Below are positions 41,988-51,331 of a stretch of DNA of 64,000 nt, in pieces. The translations under genes were made by a program, and so were the position numbers. The notes beneath the pieces were generated by a model that saw only the letters and a list, made by a program, of their open reading frames with translations, was not told where the DNA came from and made no database searches. Source of the stretch: a virus. The DNA lies in IMG/VR virus record IMGVR_UViG_3300005096_000103, positions 1-64,000 of that record; one strand, written 5' to 3'. Numbering within the stretch: position 1 is the first letter of the stretch; each line of letters starts with the position of its first letter.

Positions 41988-42614
41988 CTAAGGCAGCGGG
42001 TCAATAGGCTCATCACCCTCTTGGCTTGCTGCCTCACTTAGACTCAGTGCCGCCTCACTTAAATTAGTGGCAGCTTCGTGTATATTTACTGAGCTTTTTT
42101 TATTTGCTAGTGTAGATGTTGAAGGAGCTGAAGGTATAGTTTCCCACCAGGCTAGAAGAACGAGGAAGTTACCGTCCCGATCTGTAGAGAACCGCTCGTG
42201 TAGTAGACCAGCCTTATCCGATCTAATCTTGCGGAAGATGTGTTCCATCTTACTGCTGTAGACGTGAGATTCGTCAGCGATTGTATACTGCTGGTAGAAG
42301 AACTTAACGTCCTCTCCTTCGAACATAAGATCGGCTGGTGATCTCCCCGCAGATAAGGGCGAACTACCAAAACCCTCTGTGTCTGAACCGTCAGCCCCCT
42401 GTGCTGCTTTCTTAGCTGCAGCAACGCGGGTGCGTCCGTCCTGGGCATCAATGATGTTCTGCCTGTGCCCAGCAGGTGTAAAGGCTGGTACGCCGTAGTT
42501 CGGATCCTCTTCCTCCCCTTCAAAGATGTTTCCGTCAGTACGCTTGAACTCAGCGTTATACATATCGACTCCACTAAAGGCGTCGAAGATTGGATTACCG
42601 GTGTTGGATGTCAT
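41988..42614 (-). CDS. Hypothetical virion-module protein, 208 aa
   Basis: A polar, acidic protein encoded directly after the portal gene. The middle (SPADLMFEGEDVKFFYQQYTIADE) looks folded; the C-terminus has tandem Ser/Glu/Ala heptads (NLSEAALSLSEAASQEG). A head protein or portal-associated factor is possible from position. ATG with GGAGTAAC upstream. No family was recognised. Confidence 0.5.
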   Translation of the reverse strand: MTSNTGNPIFDAFSGVDMYNAEFKRTDGNIFEGEEEDPNYGVPAFTPAGHRQNIIDAQDGRTRVAAAKKAAQGADGSDTEGFGSSPLSAGRSPADLMFEGEDVKFFYQQYTIADESHVYSSKMEHIFRKIRSDKAGLLHERFSTDRDGNFLVLLAWWETIPSAPSTSTLANKKSSVNIHEAATNLSEAALSLSEAASQEGDEPIDPLP

Positions 42615-42651
42615 AGCTGTTACTCCTACTGTGCTTTAGCGCTGGTTGCCC

Positions 42652-44403
42652 TTACTGTGCCTGTGCTTGTGCTTGACCTTGCTGTCCCTTATTCTGATCT
42701 AGTATCATACGGACTACAGCGTAGAGAACCATATCTTCATTCTGTAGAGCGGCCATCTGCGTACGGCGTTCTTCGTAGGGCATAGGAGCAATCTGCTGTG
42801 CGATGCCTTCAGCCTGTGCGTAGACGGCTTGTTGGTCGTAGCCGAGACCAGAGCCGTCGTTAGCAGCTGCGTCAGCTTGAGCTGCAGTAGCGAGGGATTG
42901 TTCAATCTCAGACATCTTGTTCTGTAAGAGGTTTTCCATTCGCTTCTCAGCGAGTTCATCTTCCATCATGCGATCGCGTTCCTTATCGATGTCACGTCCG
43001 AACATCTCAGCTATGGATCGGTTAGACAGGTGGTTAGACGTCTGGGCAACGTTAACCTCTAAAGACTTCTGCTGGACGTCGTCAATGAACTTGAATGGGG
43101 TCATGTCGATACTAACAGTCTCCCACTTCATACACTTGGCTGACTGCTCTCCTATCCAGTTAAGCGCGCGGACAAGGTCTATACGCTCAGGTTCCAGTGT
43201 ATTTTCGAGCATACGGAGTGTGGCGCTAGAACCTGTCCACGAGAGACCTCCGTAGATAAACTCTTTGAACAGTCCGATAGAAGCAATGATATCCTCTTCA
43301 GCTTGTTGGATTTCACCGAGCGTCATAAGTGCTCGGCCTTGACCTCCTATCTGTGTAACGCCCACGCCTACTGGAGCGATGTGTACATGCAGAGGATCAT
43401 GACGGTGCTGCCTAAATGCTTTAGATAAGCGACTCGCCCACTTAGCGCCGTTCAACGTTGAGATAGGGTTAGCAGCGTTATTAGTTTGTTGTGGGAACAG
43501 AACCCTGAGAGGTACGATGTACCCTTGTGCAATAGCCTCGTTAGCCCTACGTAGTACAGCCGCGTAGTAGTGCTTCTTTAAAGACGCCGCAAGCTTCGGT
43601 AACCCAAGCGCTCCCTCAATACCAGAAGGCGCAGGGTTCTTAAGGTGCAGGATGTTGTCCTTAGGGAGCAGGAAGGAGTCTTTGGGACGGGACACCGTCT
43701 TAAGAAACTCTGCAGGCATGTTTGTGATGAACAACGGGTTAGAAGCTTTGATAGCCTCCCTTGTGATCTGGGGGATTTTGTACCAGAACTTCTGCTCCCC
43801 TGTGATGTAGTTCTCTTCGATGTCAATAAGCTTTATGTCCCAGCGTATAACTCGGATAGCTGACATACGACTTCTAGGCTTGTCAATGAAGTCGTCAATG
43901 TGGACTTTGTGACGCTTACCACATGCTGTCGTCGGGCAGGTGAAATCTACGATACAACTCTGCCAGTGGTACTTAAAGTCTTCCTGATCTGCGTTAGCGA
44001 GGAAGACCATTGTATCGCAACCTGTACAAAAATACATACGGTCTATCGCTTGGTTGACGCTAAGGACAACATTTCCGTAGATACTCTTGTCGAGCTGGAT
44101 AGCTTTGAGCAGTCCGCGAATATGCAGATGATCATCGAAGAGTGTTTTGTACTTTGTTTTGAGGTCTGTCTTGACAGTGTCGAACACAACGTCTGTAATG
44201 ACGTAGTCAGCTTGCTTCTGCAGACCGATATAGATATTGGAGTTGTTGAAGTATAAGTACTCACACCACCTGAACATGTCCTTGAGAGACCGAGGCATAA
44301 AGCCGCTCAAAAAGTCGAACATAGGGTTAGGGAGACCACGACGATAATTGAACATATCGGTAGTCTTTGTTCCTGCACCAGCAGAGGACATCCCGCTCGA
44401 CAT
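42652..44403 (-). CDS. Portal protein, 583 aa
   Basis: Overall architecture fits a large-phage portal: an N-terminal clip/wing region (FRWCEYLYFNNSNIYIGLQKQADYVITDVVF), a central stem with GEIQQAEEDIIASIGLFKEFIYGGLSWTGSS, and a helical C-terminus with Gln/Ala-rich crown residues. A Cys-rich insert (about residues 125-165: CTGC and CPTTACGKRH) is a probable zinc ribbon and unusual for portals. Expected role: the 12-mer channel through which DNA is packaged. ATG 44403 with GAGG upstream is better than GTG 44415. It is divergent from the helicase gene with about 27 bases between starts. Confidence 0.7.
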   Translation of the reverse strand: MSSGMSSAGAGTKTTDMFNYRRGLPNPMFDFLSGFMPRSLKDMFRWCEYLYFNNSNIYIGLQKQADYVITDVVFDTVKTDLKTKYKTLFDDHLHIRGLLKAIQLDKSIYGNVVLSVNQAIDRMYFCTGCDTMVFLANADQEDFKYHWQSCIVDFTCPTTACGKRHKVHIDDFIDKPRSRMSAIRVIRWDIKLIDIEENYITGEQKFWYKIPQITREAIKASNPLFITNMPAEFLKTVSRPKDSFLLPKDNILHLKNPAPSGIEGALGLPKLAASLKKHYYAAVLRRANEAIAQGYIVPLRVLFPQQTNNAANPISTLNGAKWASRLSKAFRQHRHDPLHVHIAPVGVGVTQIGGQGRALMTLGEIQQAEEDIIASIGLFKEFIYGGLSWTGSSATLRMLENTLEPERIDLVRALNWIGEQSAKCMKWETVSIDMTPFKFIDDVQQKSLEVNVAQTSNHLSNRSIAEMFGRDIDKERDRMMEDELAEKRMENLLQNKMSEIEQSLATAAQADAAANDGSGLGYDQQAVYAQAEGIAQQIAPMPYEERRTQMAALQNEDMVLYAVVRMILDQNKGQQGQAQAQAQ

Positions 44404-44430
44404 ATTAAACCTCACAAAAGAGACACGTGA

Positions 44431-46461
44431 ATGGCGATAGGCAGAACCTTACTGAGAGTAGGCTACAGAGAACGTCCCGCACCTACCTTTATACTTCCCT
44501 ACATCCGAGGATACAAGTCTGGGTATAAAAGGATATTCGGTTCGACCGTTGACGAAGACAAGTCTGAAGTCACGTTTCCAGCTTACGCGCCACTAGCTGC
44601 TGTTGTCGTAGAAGATATGGAGAAAGTCTTCCCAGGTATACCTTGGAGTGACGAAGCATTAGCACAGCTCTCTTATTCGAGTAAGGCCTCTAGACTCATA
44701 GACTCTACGGATGAAGACGCTGCTATCACTGAGTCGTGTGTGTTACCGCCTTATGACCACCAGCTCATAGGCGTTAAGCGCGCTTTGTACTACCCACGGT
44801 ATGCGCTGTTTTACCACCCTGGTCTTGGTAAATCGAAGGTAGCTATCGACACTCTGAGGATACTAGCGAGCAGTATCTCGGGGATACTCGCAAGCAGCGC
44901 CGAGCGTGTCAACACGCTAATACTCGTGCCCTCTGCTAATCTGACGCTGAACTGGGCGCGTGAATTTACGCAGCACTGCACCGTTGCGGAGAAGTCAGCA
45001 AAGCTCTTCCACACCTACCCGTTCTGTAATGTCAGGGGGAGCTCTCTGACCAAAGCTCAGAGGGCTAAGCTCTACACAAAGATTGAGTCTGAGATGTCAG
45101 CGCGAGAGGGTACGTCACAACATACTATTATAATGATGTCGTATGACACCTTCGTCAACGACAGTAATAATCTGAGCCCTGCGTGTCTACAAAACCTGGA
45201 CGTAGCAGTGTTGGACGAAAGCCATCTGTTGATGTCTCCTAAGTCGAAGAGGACACTGTCCATACTTAAGAACCTCAATACACCTCGACGACTCCTGCTC
45301 TCAGGCACTCCTAACTCTGGAGACCCTCTCCACATCTATGGGCAACTGAGGTTCTTAGAACCGGCTATTCTCTCAGATAACGTATTTAGGTTTAAACTTA
45401 GATATCACATACTAGAAACAGTGTATCGATGCAGCGTGTGCTATACATTTAATAGCGCTGTATACAGTGTAAATGAAGCGACTAAGAAGACTATGTCATC
45501 ACAACCTAGGTTCTGTAGAAGTTGTAACGCGTCTAGGTTTAAGCGGGTGATGCTGACTGAAGGCTATAAGAACCTAGTCTCTCTAGCTATGCTTACGGAT
45601 ATGCTATGTCTAAGGAAGCGCCAGGAAGATTGTCTTGATCTCCCTGAGAGGAGATTTATAGATATAAATTACAAACTAGACAAAGCAACGAAGGCTAGTT
45701 ACAATGAGATCGTCAACGGGCTGGTAACTAAGGTTGGTGGTAAAGAAGTCACGCTTGCTAGATCTGCTGAGAGAACTCTGCGGATGCTACAAATACTAAA
45801 TGGATTCCTAGCGTACAAGGAGACTAGCTACCCACACGGTCCTGACTTCCCGGTGTATAAAACAGAGAAGGTAGTATTTAAAGCTCAGCCACGTATCACT
45901 GCTTTAGCCAGCTTACTTGACAGCATCCTAGTAGATTATGAGAATAAGGTTATAATCTGGGATTGGTTCATAGCTTCGATGGACCTAGTAGAAGACTACC
46001 TGATTAGTAAGAAGATAGGCTACGTAAGGGTTGACGGCTCTACGAAAGGTAGGACAGTACTCAAAGACAAATTCAATAATGATCCAGACTGTCGTGTGTA
46101 TCTATCTCAGATATCAACAGGTATAGGCATAACAATAAATGCTGCTAACTTTACTATCTATGCGGGGTGGACGTATGACCTTAAGCTCTACAAACAATCT
46201 CTAGAGCGTAATTACAGGATCGGACAGAAGAGGAGCGTCACTGTCTATAGACTCTTAGTCGAAGGTTCTGTACACGAAGCTCTACGCGCAGTCTTAGAAA
46301 CTAAAGAAGGTATAGCTGAAGCAATCACAAACAAAGACCTCTGCTTCACCTGCAAAGAACACCCTGGTTGTATCCTTAGTAAGATACAGCCCTTCACACC
46401 CGACTGCTTGGTGTGCCCAGATAAGCTATTCAAAGTCAAGTCACGCCCTGCACTACTCTAA
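44431..46461 (+). CDS. SNF2-type helicase with zinc knuckles, 676 aa
   Basis: Superfamily 2 helicase motifs are clear: Q-like PPYDHQLIGVKRAL, Walker A HPGLGKS (129-135), DESH (262-265), SGTP (291-294) and a SNF2-like motif VI, LERNYRIGQKR (about 591-601). Two Cys pairs (C334/C337 and C362/C365) form a zinc knuckle between the lobes, and the C-terminus has another Cys cluster (CFTCKEHPGC ... CLVCPDKLF). Such proteins remodel DNA or protein-DNA complexes in replication, recombination or transcription. First gene of the replication module. Ribosome binding site weak. Confidence 0.85.
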   Translation: MAIGRTLLRVGYRERPAPTFILPYIRGYKSGYKRIFGSTVDEDKSEVTFPAYAPLAAVVVEDMEKVFPGIPWSDEALAQLSYSSKASRLIDSTDEDAAITESCVLPPYDHQLIGVKRALYYPRYALFYHPGLGKSKVAIDTLRILASSISGILASSAERVNTLILVPSANLTLNWAREFTQHCTVAEKSAKLFHTYPFCNVRGSSLTKAQRAKLYTKIESEMSAREGTSQHTIIMMSYDTFVNDSNNLSPACLQNLDVAVLDESHLLMSPKSKRTLSILKNLNTPRRLLLSGTPNSGDPLHIYGQLRFLEPAILSDNVFRFKLRYHILETVYRCSVCYTFNSAVYSVNEATKKTMSSQPRFCRSCNASRFKRVMLTEGYKNLVSLAMLTDMLCLRKRQEDCLDLPERRFIDINYKLDKATKASYNEIVNGLVTKVGGKEVTLARSAERTLRMLQILNGFLAYKETSYPHGPDFPVYKTEKVVFKAQPRITALASLLDSILVDYENKVIIWDWFIASMDLVEDYLISKKIGYVRVDGSTKGRTVLKDKFNNDPDCRVYLSQISTGIGITINAANFTIYAGWTYDLKLYKQSLERNYRIGQKRSVTVYRLLVEGSVHEALRAVLETKEGIAEAITNKDLCFTCKEHPGCILSKIQPFTPDCLVCPDKLFKVKSRPALL

Positions 46462-46471
46462 GGAGCGATCA

Positions 46472-47434
46472 ATGTCAGGTTTATTCGGTACACAGACGTC
46501 CTACCTAACACAGGAGGACATTACTTCTCTAATCGAGAAGACATACACAGTACTCGGCGCGGAGATAGCGTCAGTAAGGTGGCTCGACGACAGCACCTGT
46601 GCTGTAGAGTATATCAAAGGTCCAACCTACAAAGACTTTGACGAACTCCTAGATTCTAAGCTGCGAATCTTAGACCCTGCGGAACGTCCCTCAGACAGCA
46701 GAGCCGCAATCGAAGCAAAGAAGTCTGCGCTTAGGACGAGTGTAACGCCAGTGAAAGGCTCAGCTCGCAGAGGTCCCACGCCACAGGAGGTTCCAGTTGT
46801 CAAGACTGCAGGGACAGCTAGATCCTCTCAGGCTATCCCCGCTCCTAAGTGGAATACCTCTGACAAATTCGTGGTAGACCCTAGCATGGGGCCAGGTCCG
46901 GTTCCATACATCCCTGACATGGAGCTGTACTTAGTTAACGCCCGGAAGAAGTTAGACGAGCTTGCTGAGGGGGAAGAGGCTGGACTAACTCTAGGTATAG
47001 TATTCGGCAACCCTCAGGACCTTGTAGGGTGGGAGCAACTCACCTGCTACAACTACGACTCTGAAGAGTGGCGAGAGAAGAGCAACGAGGACCGTATTGC
47101 AATGCTGTTGGGCATGTGCACGTCTGAGAATCCAAACGTTCGCATTCGTAGACGAAATAAGGATGGAGATCCTGAAATTGCGATAGGCTTATCTGCAGCG
47201 CAAACCGAGAGAAACATCCACCAACTTATGGACCCTACAGACCTAAGTATGAAAAAGCGTTCTGCAGCGCTTAGCGTGATAGGGAAAGTCCACAAGTACA
47301 AAGAACTCCATGGTCCAGTGTCTCCTGACAGTAATGTATCTACTACACTGTCTAAGCGAGCGATAGCGAAAGAGATGGGTGTCTCGTACCGCCCTAAGCA
47401 TAAGTTTGATGTAGAGGGTAAAGACGTTGTTTAA
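46472..47434 (+). CDS. Hypothetical replication-module protein, 320 aa
   Basis: Soluble protein with an N-terminal mixed domain, a Pro/Ala/Ser-rich linker (about residues 90-135) and a C-terminal folded part (MELYLVNARKKLDELAEGEEAG...). No motif was recognised. ATG with AAGGAG, 10 bases after the helicase gene, so the two are co-expressed. The stop lies in the first of three 19-bp tandem copies. Confidence 0.6.
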   Translation: MSGLFGTQTSYLTQEDITSLIEKTYTVLGAEIASVRWLDDSTCAVEYIKGPTYKDFDELLDSKLRILDPAERPSDSRAAIEAKKSALRTSVTPVKGSARRGPTPQEVPVVKTAGTARSSQAIPAPKWNTSDKFVVDPSMGPGPVPYIPDMELYLVNARKKLDELAEGEEAGLTLGIVFGNPQDLVGWEQLTCYNYDSEEWREKSNEDRIAMLLGMCTSENPNVRIRRRNKDGDPEIAIGLSAAQTERNIHQLMDPTDLSMKKRSAALSVIGKVHKYKELHGPVSPDSNVSTTLSKRAIAKEMGVSYRPKHKFDVEGKDVV

Positions 47435-47479
47435 ATGTAGCGACATTGTTTAGAGGTAATGACATTGTATAAAGTAATA
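47423..47479 (+). repeat. Three 19-bp tandem repeats across a gene junction
   Basis: Degenerate copies of GACATTGTTTANANGTANN lie at 47423-47441, 47442-47460 and 47461-47479. The upstream stop (TAA, 47432-47434) is in copy one, and the downstream ATG (47459-47461) is at the boundary of copies two and three, so the first codons of the next gene derive from the repeat. Confidence 0.8.
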
Positions 47480-48448
47480 CCCTGGGACGGAGAAGGGTCT
47501 GAGAAACTTCTTAAGCTCCCTAAAGGTCACTTCTCTGTATCACAGTTCGGCTTGTTCAATATCTGCTCAATGAAGTATAAGTATAAGTACGACGAGTCTG
47601 AGAGTGATACCACTAGCTCGAACCAGGCTCTAGGCAGTTTCGTACATAAGATACTCGAATGTCTGATGATCGAGTACAGAGACCACGAATACACAATCCC
47701 TGAAGCAGGGTTCATTAACGAGAGATTCAAGCACTACGCGGACAAGTATTTAGAGAGTGTCACCTACTTCACCGCAGGCATGTCCCCAGAGACGTTCATT
47801 GGAGAAGCCAGAGAACTAGTAGATCTTTACGTTCTAGAGCGGCTTGGTGATCTCAGGCCTCGCTTAGTAGAGCATAAGATACTTGCAGTATTCGAGGGTC
47901 AGAATCCTGCTGGCGAGATAGTAAGCGCACCTATACTTGGCTACGCAGATATTATCGACCGTGATATATTAGCTGAGAAGGCATTTGGGATAGACCCATA
48001 CGCTACGACAATCCAGCCGACTGACATCATCCGGGATATTAAAGTCGTTGGTAAAAATAAAGGCAAGAATGAGGTTCACAAGTCTGCGCAGCTCAGTCTC
48101 TACTGTGCAGCAACTGGTACAAACAAAGCCGGGTTCGAGATTTGTAGGAGGCGGAATAGTAAAGGTGAGGTAGCAGTAATCCCTCACCCAAATGTGCAAG
48201 TAGAGGGTGTTGACTACTCGCTAAGATCGAGGGGTGAACTTAACTGGTGTGTCCAGGTTTTCATAGAGACTGCGTGGCAAGTGTCTCAGAAGATGTTTCG
48301 GCGTACGAATCCTGAGAACTGGATGTGTAGTGAAAAGTGGTGTCACTTCTATAATGACTGCCATGATACAATTTCTACAGGTCTCAAAGCACACAAGTGG
48401 TTAGAGGATAAAGACTTCGGGATCTCTGAGGAACCAGGTGACAGGTAA
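47459..48448 (+). CDS. RecB/Cas4-like nuclease with four-Cys signature, 329 aa
   Basis: PD-(D/E)XK motifs of the RecB/Cas4 family are visible: GSFVHKIL (about residue 60), VEHKI, LGYADIID (about 160), DIKVVGK (about 193) and KSAQLSLYC. One Cys in the N-terminal NICSMKYKYKY and three at the C-terminus (CSEKWCHFYNDC, about 289-301) match the one-plus-three Cys signature of Fe-S nucleases such as Cas4 and AddB. Expected role: DNA end processing in recombination or replication. Alternatively the Cys bind zinc. Confidence 0.75.
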   Translation: MTLYKVIPWDGEGSEKLLKLPKGHFSVSQFGLFNICSMKYKYKYDESESDTTSSNQALGSFVHKILECLMIEYRDHEYTIPEAGFINERFKHYADKYLESVTYFTAGMSPETFIGEARELVDLYVLERLGDLRPRLVEHKILAVFEGQNPAGEIVSAPILGYADIIDRDILAEKAFGIDPYATTIQPTDIIRDIKVVGKNKGKNEVHKSAQLSLYCAATGTNKAGFEICRRRNSKGEVAVIPHPNVQVEGVDYSLRSRGELNWCVQVFIETAWQVSQKMFRRTNPENWMCSEKWCHFYNDCHDTISTGLKAHKWLEDKDFGISEEPGDR

Positions 48449-48513
48449 GTGTAGGTAGTATACACTGTGTTCCCTTAAAGTACTAAGGGTACAACACTAA
48501 CGGAGTAAACGTT

Positions 48514-48687
48514 ATGGAAAAGTACGGAGTTGACCAGCGAGAAATAGTAGACGCGCCAGGTGGTACCGTGAAACTCGCGAAGGAGATATATAGGATATCA
48601 TGCGTGAAGTGCAACAGGTCTCTACCCGACGGTGTAATCCTCCTAGTCTGTAAAGCCTGCCTTGAGAAAGAAGATAAGGATTACTGA
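48514..48687 (+). CDS. Small zinc-finger-like protein, 57 aa
   Basis: A short frame with CVKC and CKAC pairs (about residues 31-34 and 46-49), a minimal zinc ribbon with Lys-rich flanks. Ribosome binding site CGGAG lies about ten bases upstream. Its stop overlaps the next start as TGATG. Small zinc-ribbon proteins often bind nucleic acid; no specific family. Confidence 0.65.
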   Translation: MEKYGVDQREIVDAPGGTVKLAKEIYRISCVKCNRSLPDGVILLVCKACLEKEDKDY

Positions 48688-49211
48688 TGTCTAACACTCG
48701 TAGCACGTTAAGTAGAGGAGAGAGTCTAGGTTTCTTGACCGTCGTACTCTTAGTGATGGTTTACTTAGCCACGTGTGTTATAACTAGTATCCTCACCCCG
48801 ATACCGGTAGTTATGGCCCAGGGTATAGAGTTAGAGAATCGAGCCTTAGCTAAGCCCTCATGGGAGCGATGCATCGTCGATGGCGTAAAGTTTAATTGCA
48901 TTACTCTAGAAGAGTCTAAGAATTACCTAAATCTTTACGTTGAGTATAAGGCAACACGCAGCCGGTACACTCTGCTAGAGAAAGAACTGACGCTGACAAA
49001 AGATAAGGTTAAGCTAGTGACAGTGTACTCAGACAAACTAAGAGATAGAGGAGATAAAGACACAAAGCTAATTGAAAATATGAGAATAATGTTGGTAGAA
49101 GAGGTCAAGGCGTCATATAGTTTATATAGCATCATAGCTACTGGAGCGGCTTCACTACTTATTGGTATACTAACCGGCTATATATTTTCTAACTTGCCGG
49201 CGTCTCCTTAA
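48687..49211 (+). CDS. Bitopic membrane/coiled-coil protein, 174 aa
   Basis: Hydrophobic segments at residues about 15-37 (LGFLTVVLLVMVYLATCVITSIL) and about 148-166 (LYSIIATGAASLLIGILTGYI) flank a 90-residue charged coiled coil (TLLEKELTLTKDKVKLVTVYSDKLRD). The two Cys in WERCIVDGVKFNCI may form a disulfide, so the coiled coil may be periplasmic. A lysis or envelope-spanning role would be typical for this topology, but its position in the replication module is unusual for spanins. It overlaps the zinc-finger gene. Confidence 0.6.
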   Translation: MSNTRSTLSRGESLGFLTVVLLVMVYLATCVITSILTPIPVVMAQGIELENRALAKPSWERCIVDGVKFNCITLEESKNYLNLYVEYKATRSRYTLLEKELTLTKDKVKLVTVYSDKLRDRGDKDTKLIENMRIMLVEEVKASYSLYSIIATGAASLLIGILTGYIFSNLPASP

Positions 49212-49222
49212 CTAGACTCTTC

Positions 49223-49260
49223 GACGAACATACGAACATAGTAACAAAGGAACAGACTAG
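49223..49260 (+). promoter_or_regulatory. Shared A-rich leader before ParB-like gene
   Basis: ACGAACATAGTAACAAAGGAACAG lies directly before ATG 49262 and closely matches ACGAACAGAGTAACAAGGATAACG before ATG 50483. The AAGGA within each is the ribosome binding site. The rest may be a common translational or transcriptional signal. Confidence 0.5.
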
Positions 49261-49261
49261 C

Positions 49262-50428
49262 ATGGCAAAACCTACAACTACGTCTTCTGTCAAACTTATC
49301 CCAATCAAAAGCATCTACGTCTCGTGGAAAGACAATCCGAGAGGTGAGCACTGGGGGAGTGACGATGACGAAGAGTTCCAGCAGCTGAAGGAGTCTATTC
49401 GAGAGTCTTTCCATCGCGGGAATCCGCACGGTCTAGTAAGCTCGGTTAGTGTCCAACCTGTAAACACTATCCCCAAATATAAGTATAAGCTGGTGTCAGG
49501 CTACCGGCGGTTCCGGTGCATGCAGGAGCTGTACGCAGAGAAGAAAGGTTCTAGAAATATTAATACATGGGCCTCTAAGATCCCAGCGATCGTAAAGGTC
49601 ACCGGAGACGATGAATACGCTGTTATCCTAGCTCTCTATGACGCGCTAGCAGAAAATCAGCAACGAGCTGCAATGGATCCCTACGCAGAAGCTGGGGCGT
49701 TAAAGTTCCTCATGGAAGCAGAGGATATCAGCGCACAAATTTTAGCTGGGAGAATCCACAAATCTTCTAGTTATATCAAACAGCGTCTAACTATCCTTAC
49801 AATCACAGACGATGTAAGGGAGCTTGCTAGAGAAGCGGGCGCTACAATGTCCCAACTTCGAAGCATCGCAACTCTCCCGGTTGTTGACCAGAAGAAGACG
49901 ATCAAAGCTATCAGCAAAGGACTAGCCTCAGGTAGGGATACCCGTGCCTTTATTGCCGCGCTAAGGAAGGCAACTCGCAAAGCTGTAGAAGCTAAAGCTG
50001 ACGCGGATAGCGTAGTTAACACAGGTAAAGTAGGCGGAACCACGACAGCCAGCAAAAGTACGGCTGCCAATAAAGAGGTAAAACTTACGGAGGTGAAGCC
50101 AAAGAAAGACACGCAGAAGACCCCTACTGCTGTAGATGGTACACCCTCTGCTGCAGATGATGCCCCTGTACCAGATCCTAAAGTTGTTGATCCAGCTAAC
50201 GCAGCCACCGTTCCGCTGCAGTTGTCTGCGAGCTTACTAGCAACAATGTCAAACAACGCAACGCAGAACGCGTTTAGGCTAATGGTACTCGGTATCCTAG
50301 AGTGGGAGAGCTTTAGAGGTGGGGATACGAACAACGTGTTCGCGAAGGTGAACCTTGACCAGAGTACTAGGGAACTCAGGGTAGAGATCCTAGAAAAGAT
50401 GCGCGCTAAGCTTTTGAAAACTATGTAG
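49262..50428 (+). CDS. ParB/Srx-like DNA-binding protein, 388 aa
   Basis: The N-terminal domain shows ParB family features: LIPIKSIYVSWKDNPRG, the phosphate-binding-like GYRRFRCMQEL (79-90) in place of G-E-R-R, and ALAENQQRAAMDPYAEA (about 128-144), matching the E-N-x-x-R box. A helix-turn-helix follows (ISAQILAGRIHKSSSYIKQRLTILT, about 155-180). The C-terminal third is Ala/Lys/Pro-rich and may be a flexible arm plus dimer domain. No ParA partner is in the window. It may act in genome segregation, replication initiation or regulation. Confidence 0.75.
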   Translation: MAKPTTTSSVKLIPIKSIYVSWKDNPRGEHWGSDDDEEFQQLKESIRESFHRGNPHGLVSSVSVQPVNTIPKYKYKLVSGYRRFRCMQELYAEKKGSRNINTWASKIPAIVKVTGDDEYAVILALYDALAENQQRAAMDPYAEAGALKFLMEAEDISAQILAGRIHKSSSYIKQRLTILTITDDVRELAREAGATMSQLRSIATLPVVDQKKTIKAISKGLASGRDTRAFIAALRKATRKAVEAKADADSVVNTGKVGGTTTASKSTAANKEVKLTEVKPKKDTQKTPTAVDGTPSAADDAPVPDPKVVDPANAATVPLQLSASLLATMSNNATQNAFRLMVLGILEWESFRGGDTNNVFAKVNLDQSTRELRVEILEKMRAKLLKTM

Positions 50429-50482
50429 CTGTAGATAACAAACGTGCAGAATAGCAAACGAACAGAGTAACAAGGATAACGA

Positions 50483-51331
50483 ATGGCAACGAAGAAAAGC
50501 AAAGAAGCCGAGACAGATATCACTGGGACAGATATCGCTGTAGCAGCGACGTCTGTTAACGGTATTATCAACGTCTATAGTCTAGACCTCTCACAGGACC
50601 ATATAGAGAATCTGCAAGAGCTCTTAGGGATGATCAGCGGTGAAGCTGATGGTCTTGAGACAGACGACGACTACGTGTACAGGCCTCCTTACGTCTACCT
50701 CGTCCAGGCTATGACGAATGAGGATCGTAGAGGTGAGGCAAAGAATGGGGAGATGGTAGCAGAGGGTGAGGTCATCTCTAAGCTAGGAGAGGAACTCAAA
50801 CTGTACCCGCTGATGGCGTGGGTACAGAGAATGCACATGGAGGACAGTGAAGTTGTTTGCTCATCTCGCGATGGGAAATACAATCGCGAGGGCGAGGAGT
50901 GCGCGAGGTGCTCAGACAACAAATGGATTGAGCGTACACCGCCTAAGTGCACCAAACAACACGTGATCCTATTCCTCGCAGGGGATATGCGCGAAGTATA
51001 CCAGATCTCTTTCCAGAAAACGTCGTCTAAGGCTGGCGAACAGATCTTGAAAGCTATCCGCAGATCTAGAGGTGTGGGCCAGTGCGTAATCCTACTAGGA
51101 CGTACGCAGATGACCAACAAGCGAGGAGAGAAGTACTACGTTTATAAGGTTAAGCGTGGGACTGAACCTATGACCGCCGGTGAAGTAGCGGTCTGTAAAG
51201 GTCTGTCGAAGAGGTTCACAGAAGATCGGCGGAAAGTCTTGATCGCTGCGGAGTCTTCCAGATCTCAGCTCGGAGAGGGTACGGTAGATATTACACCCTC
51301 GACTCCTGATACAGATGATGTCGCTATGTAG
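50483..51331 (+). CDS. Probable single-stranded DNA-binding protein, 282 aa
   Basis: An OB-like core with a zinc knuckle is suggested by two Cys pairs (CSSRDGKYNREGEECARC and PPKC, about residues 125-160). It is flanked by beta strands (HVILFLAGDMREVYQISFQ, GQCVILLGRTQMT), with a C-terminal acidic tail (PDTDDVAM) typical of SSBs. Position between the ParB-like, nuclease and primase genes supports a replication role. No exact family was recognised by eye. The last codons lie in an in-frame 18-nt repeat. Confidence 0.55.
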   Translation: MATKKSKEAETDITGTDIAVAATSVNGIINVYSLDLSQDHIENLQELLGMISGEADGLETDDDYVYRPPYVYLVQAMTNEDRRGEAKNGEMVAEGEVISKLGEELKLYPLMAWVQRMHMEDSEVVCSSRDGKYNREGEECARCSDNKWIERTPPKCTKQHVILFLAGDMREVYQISFQKTSSKAGEQILKAIRRSRGVGQCVILLGRTQMTNKRGEKYYVYKVKRGTEPMTAGEVAVCKGLSKRFTEDRRKVLIAAESSRSQLGEGTVDITPSTPDTDDVAM

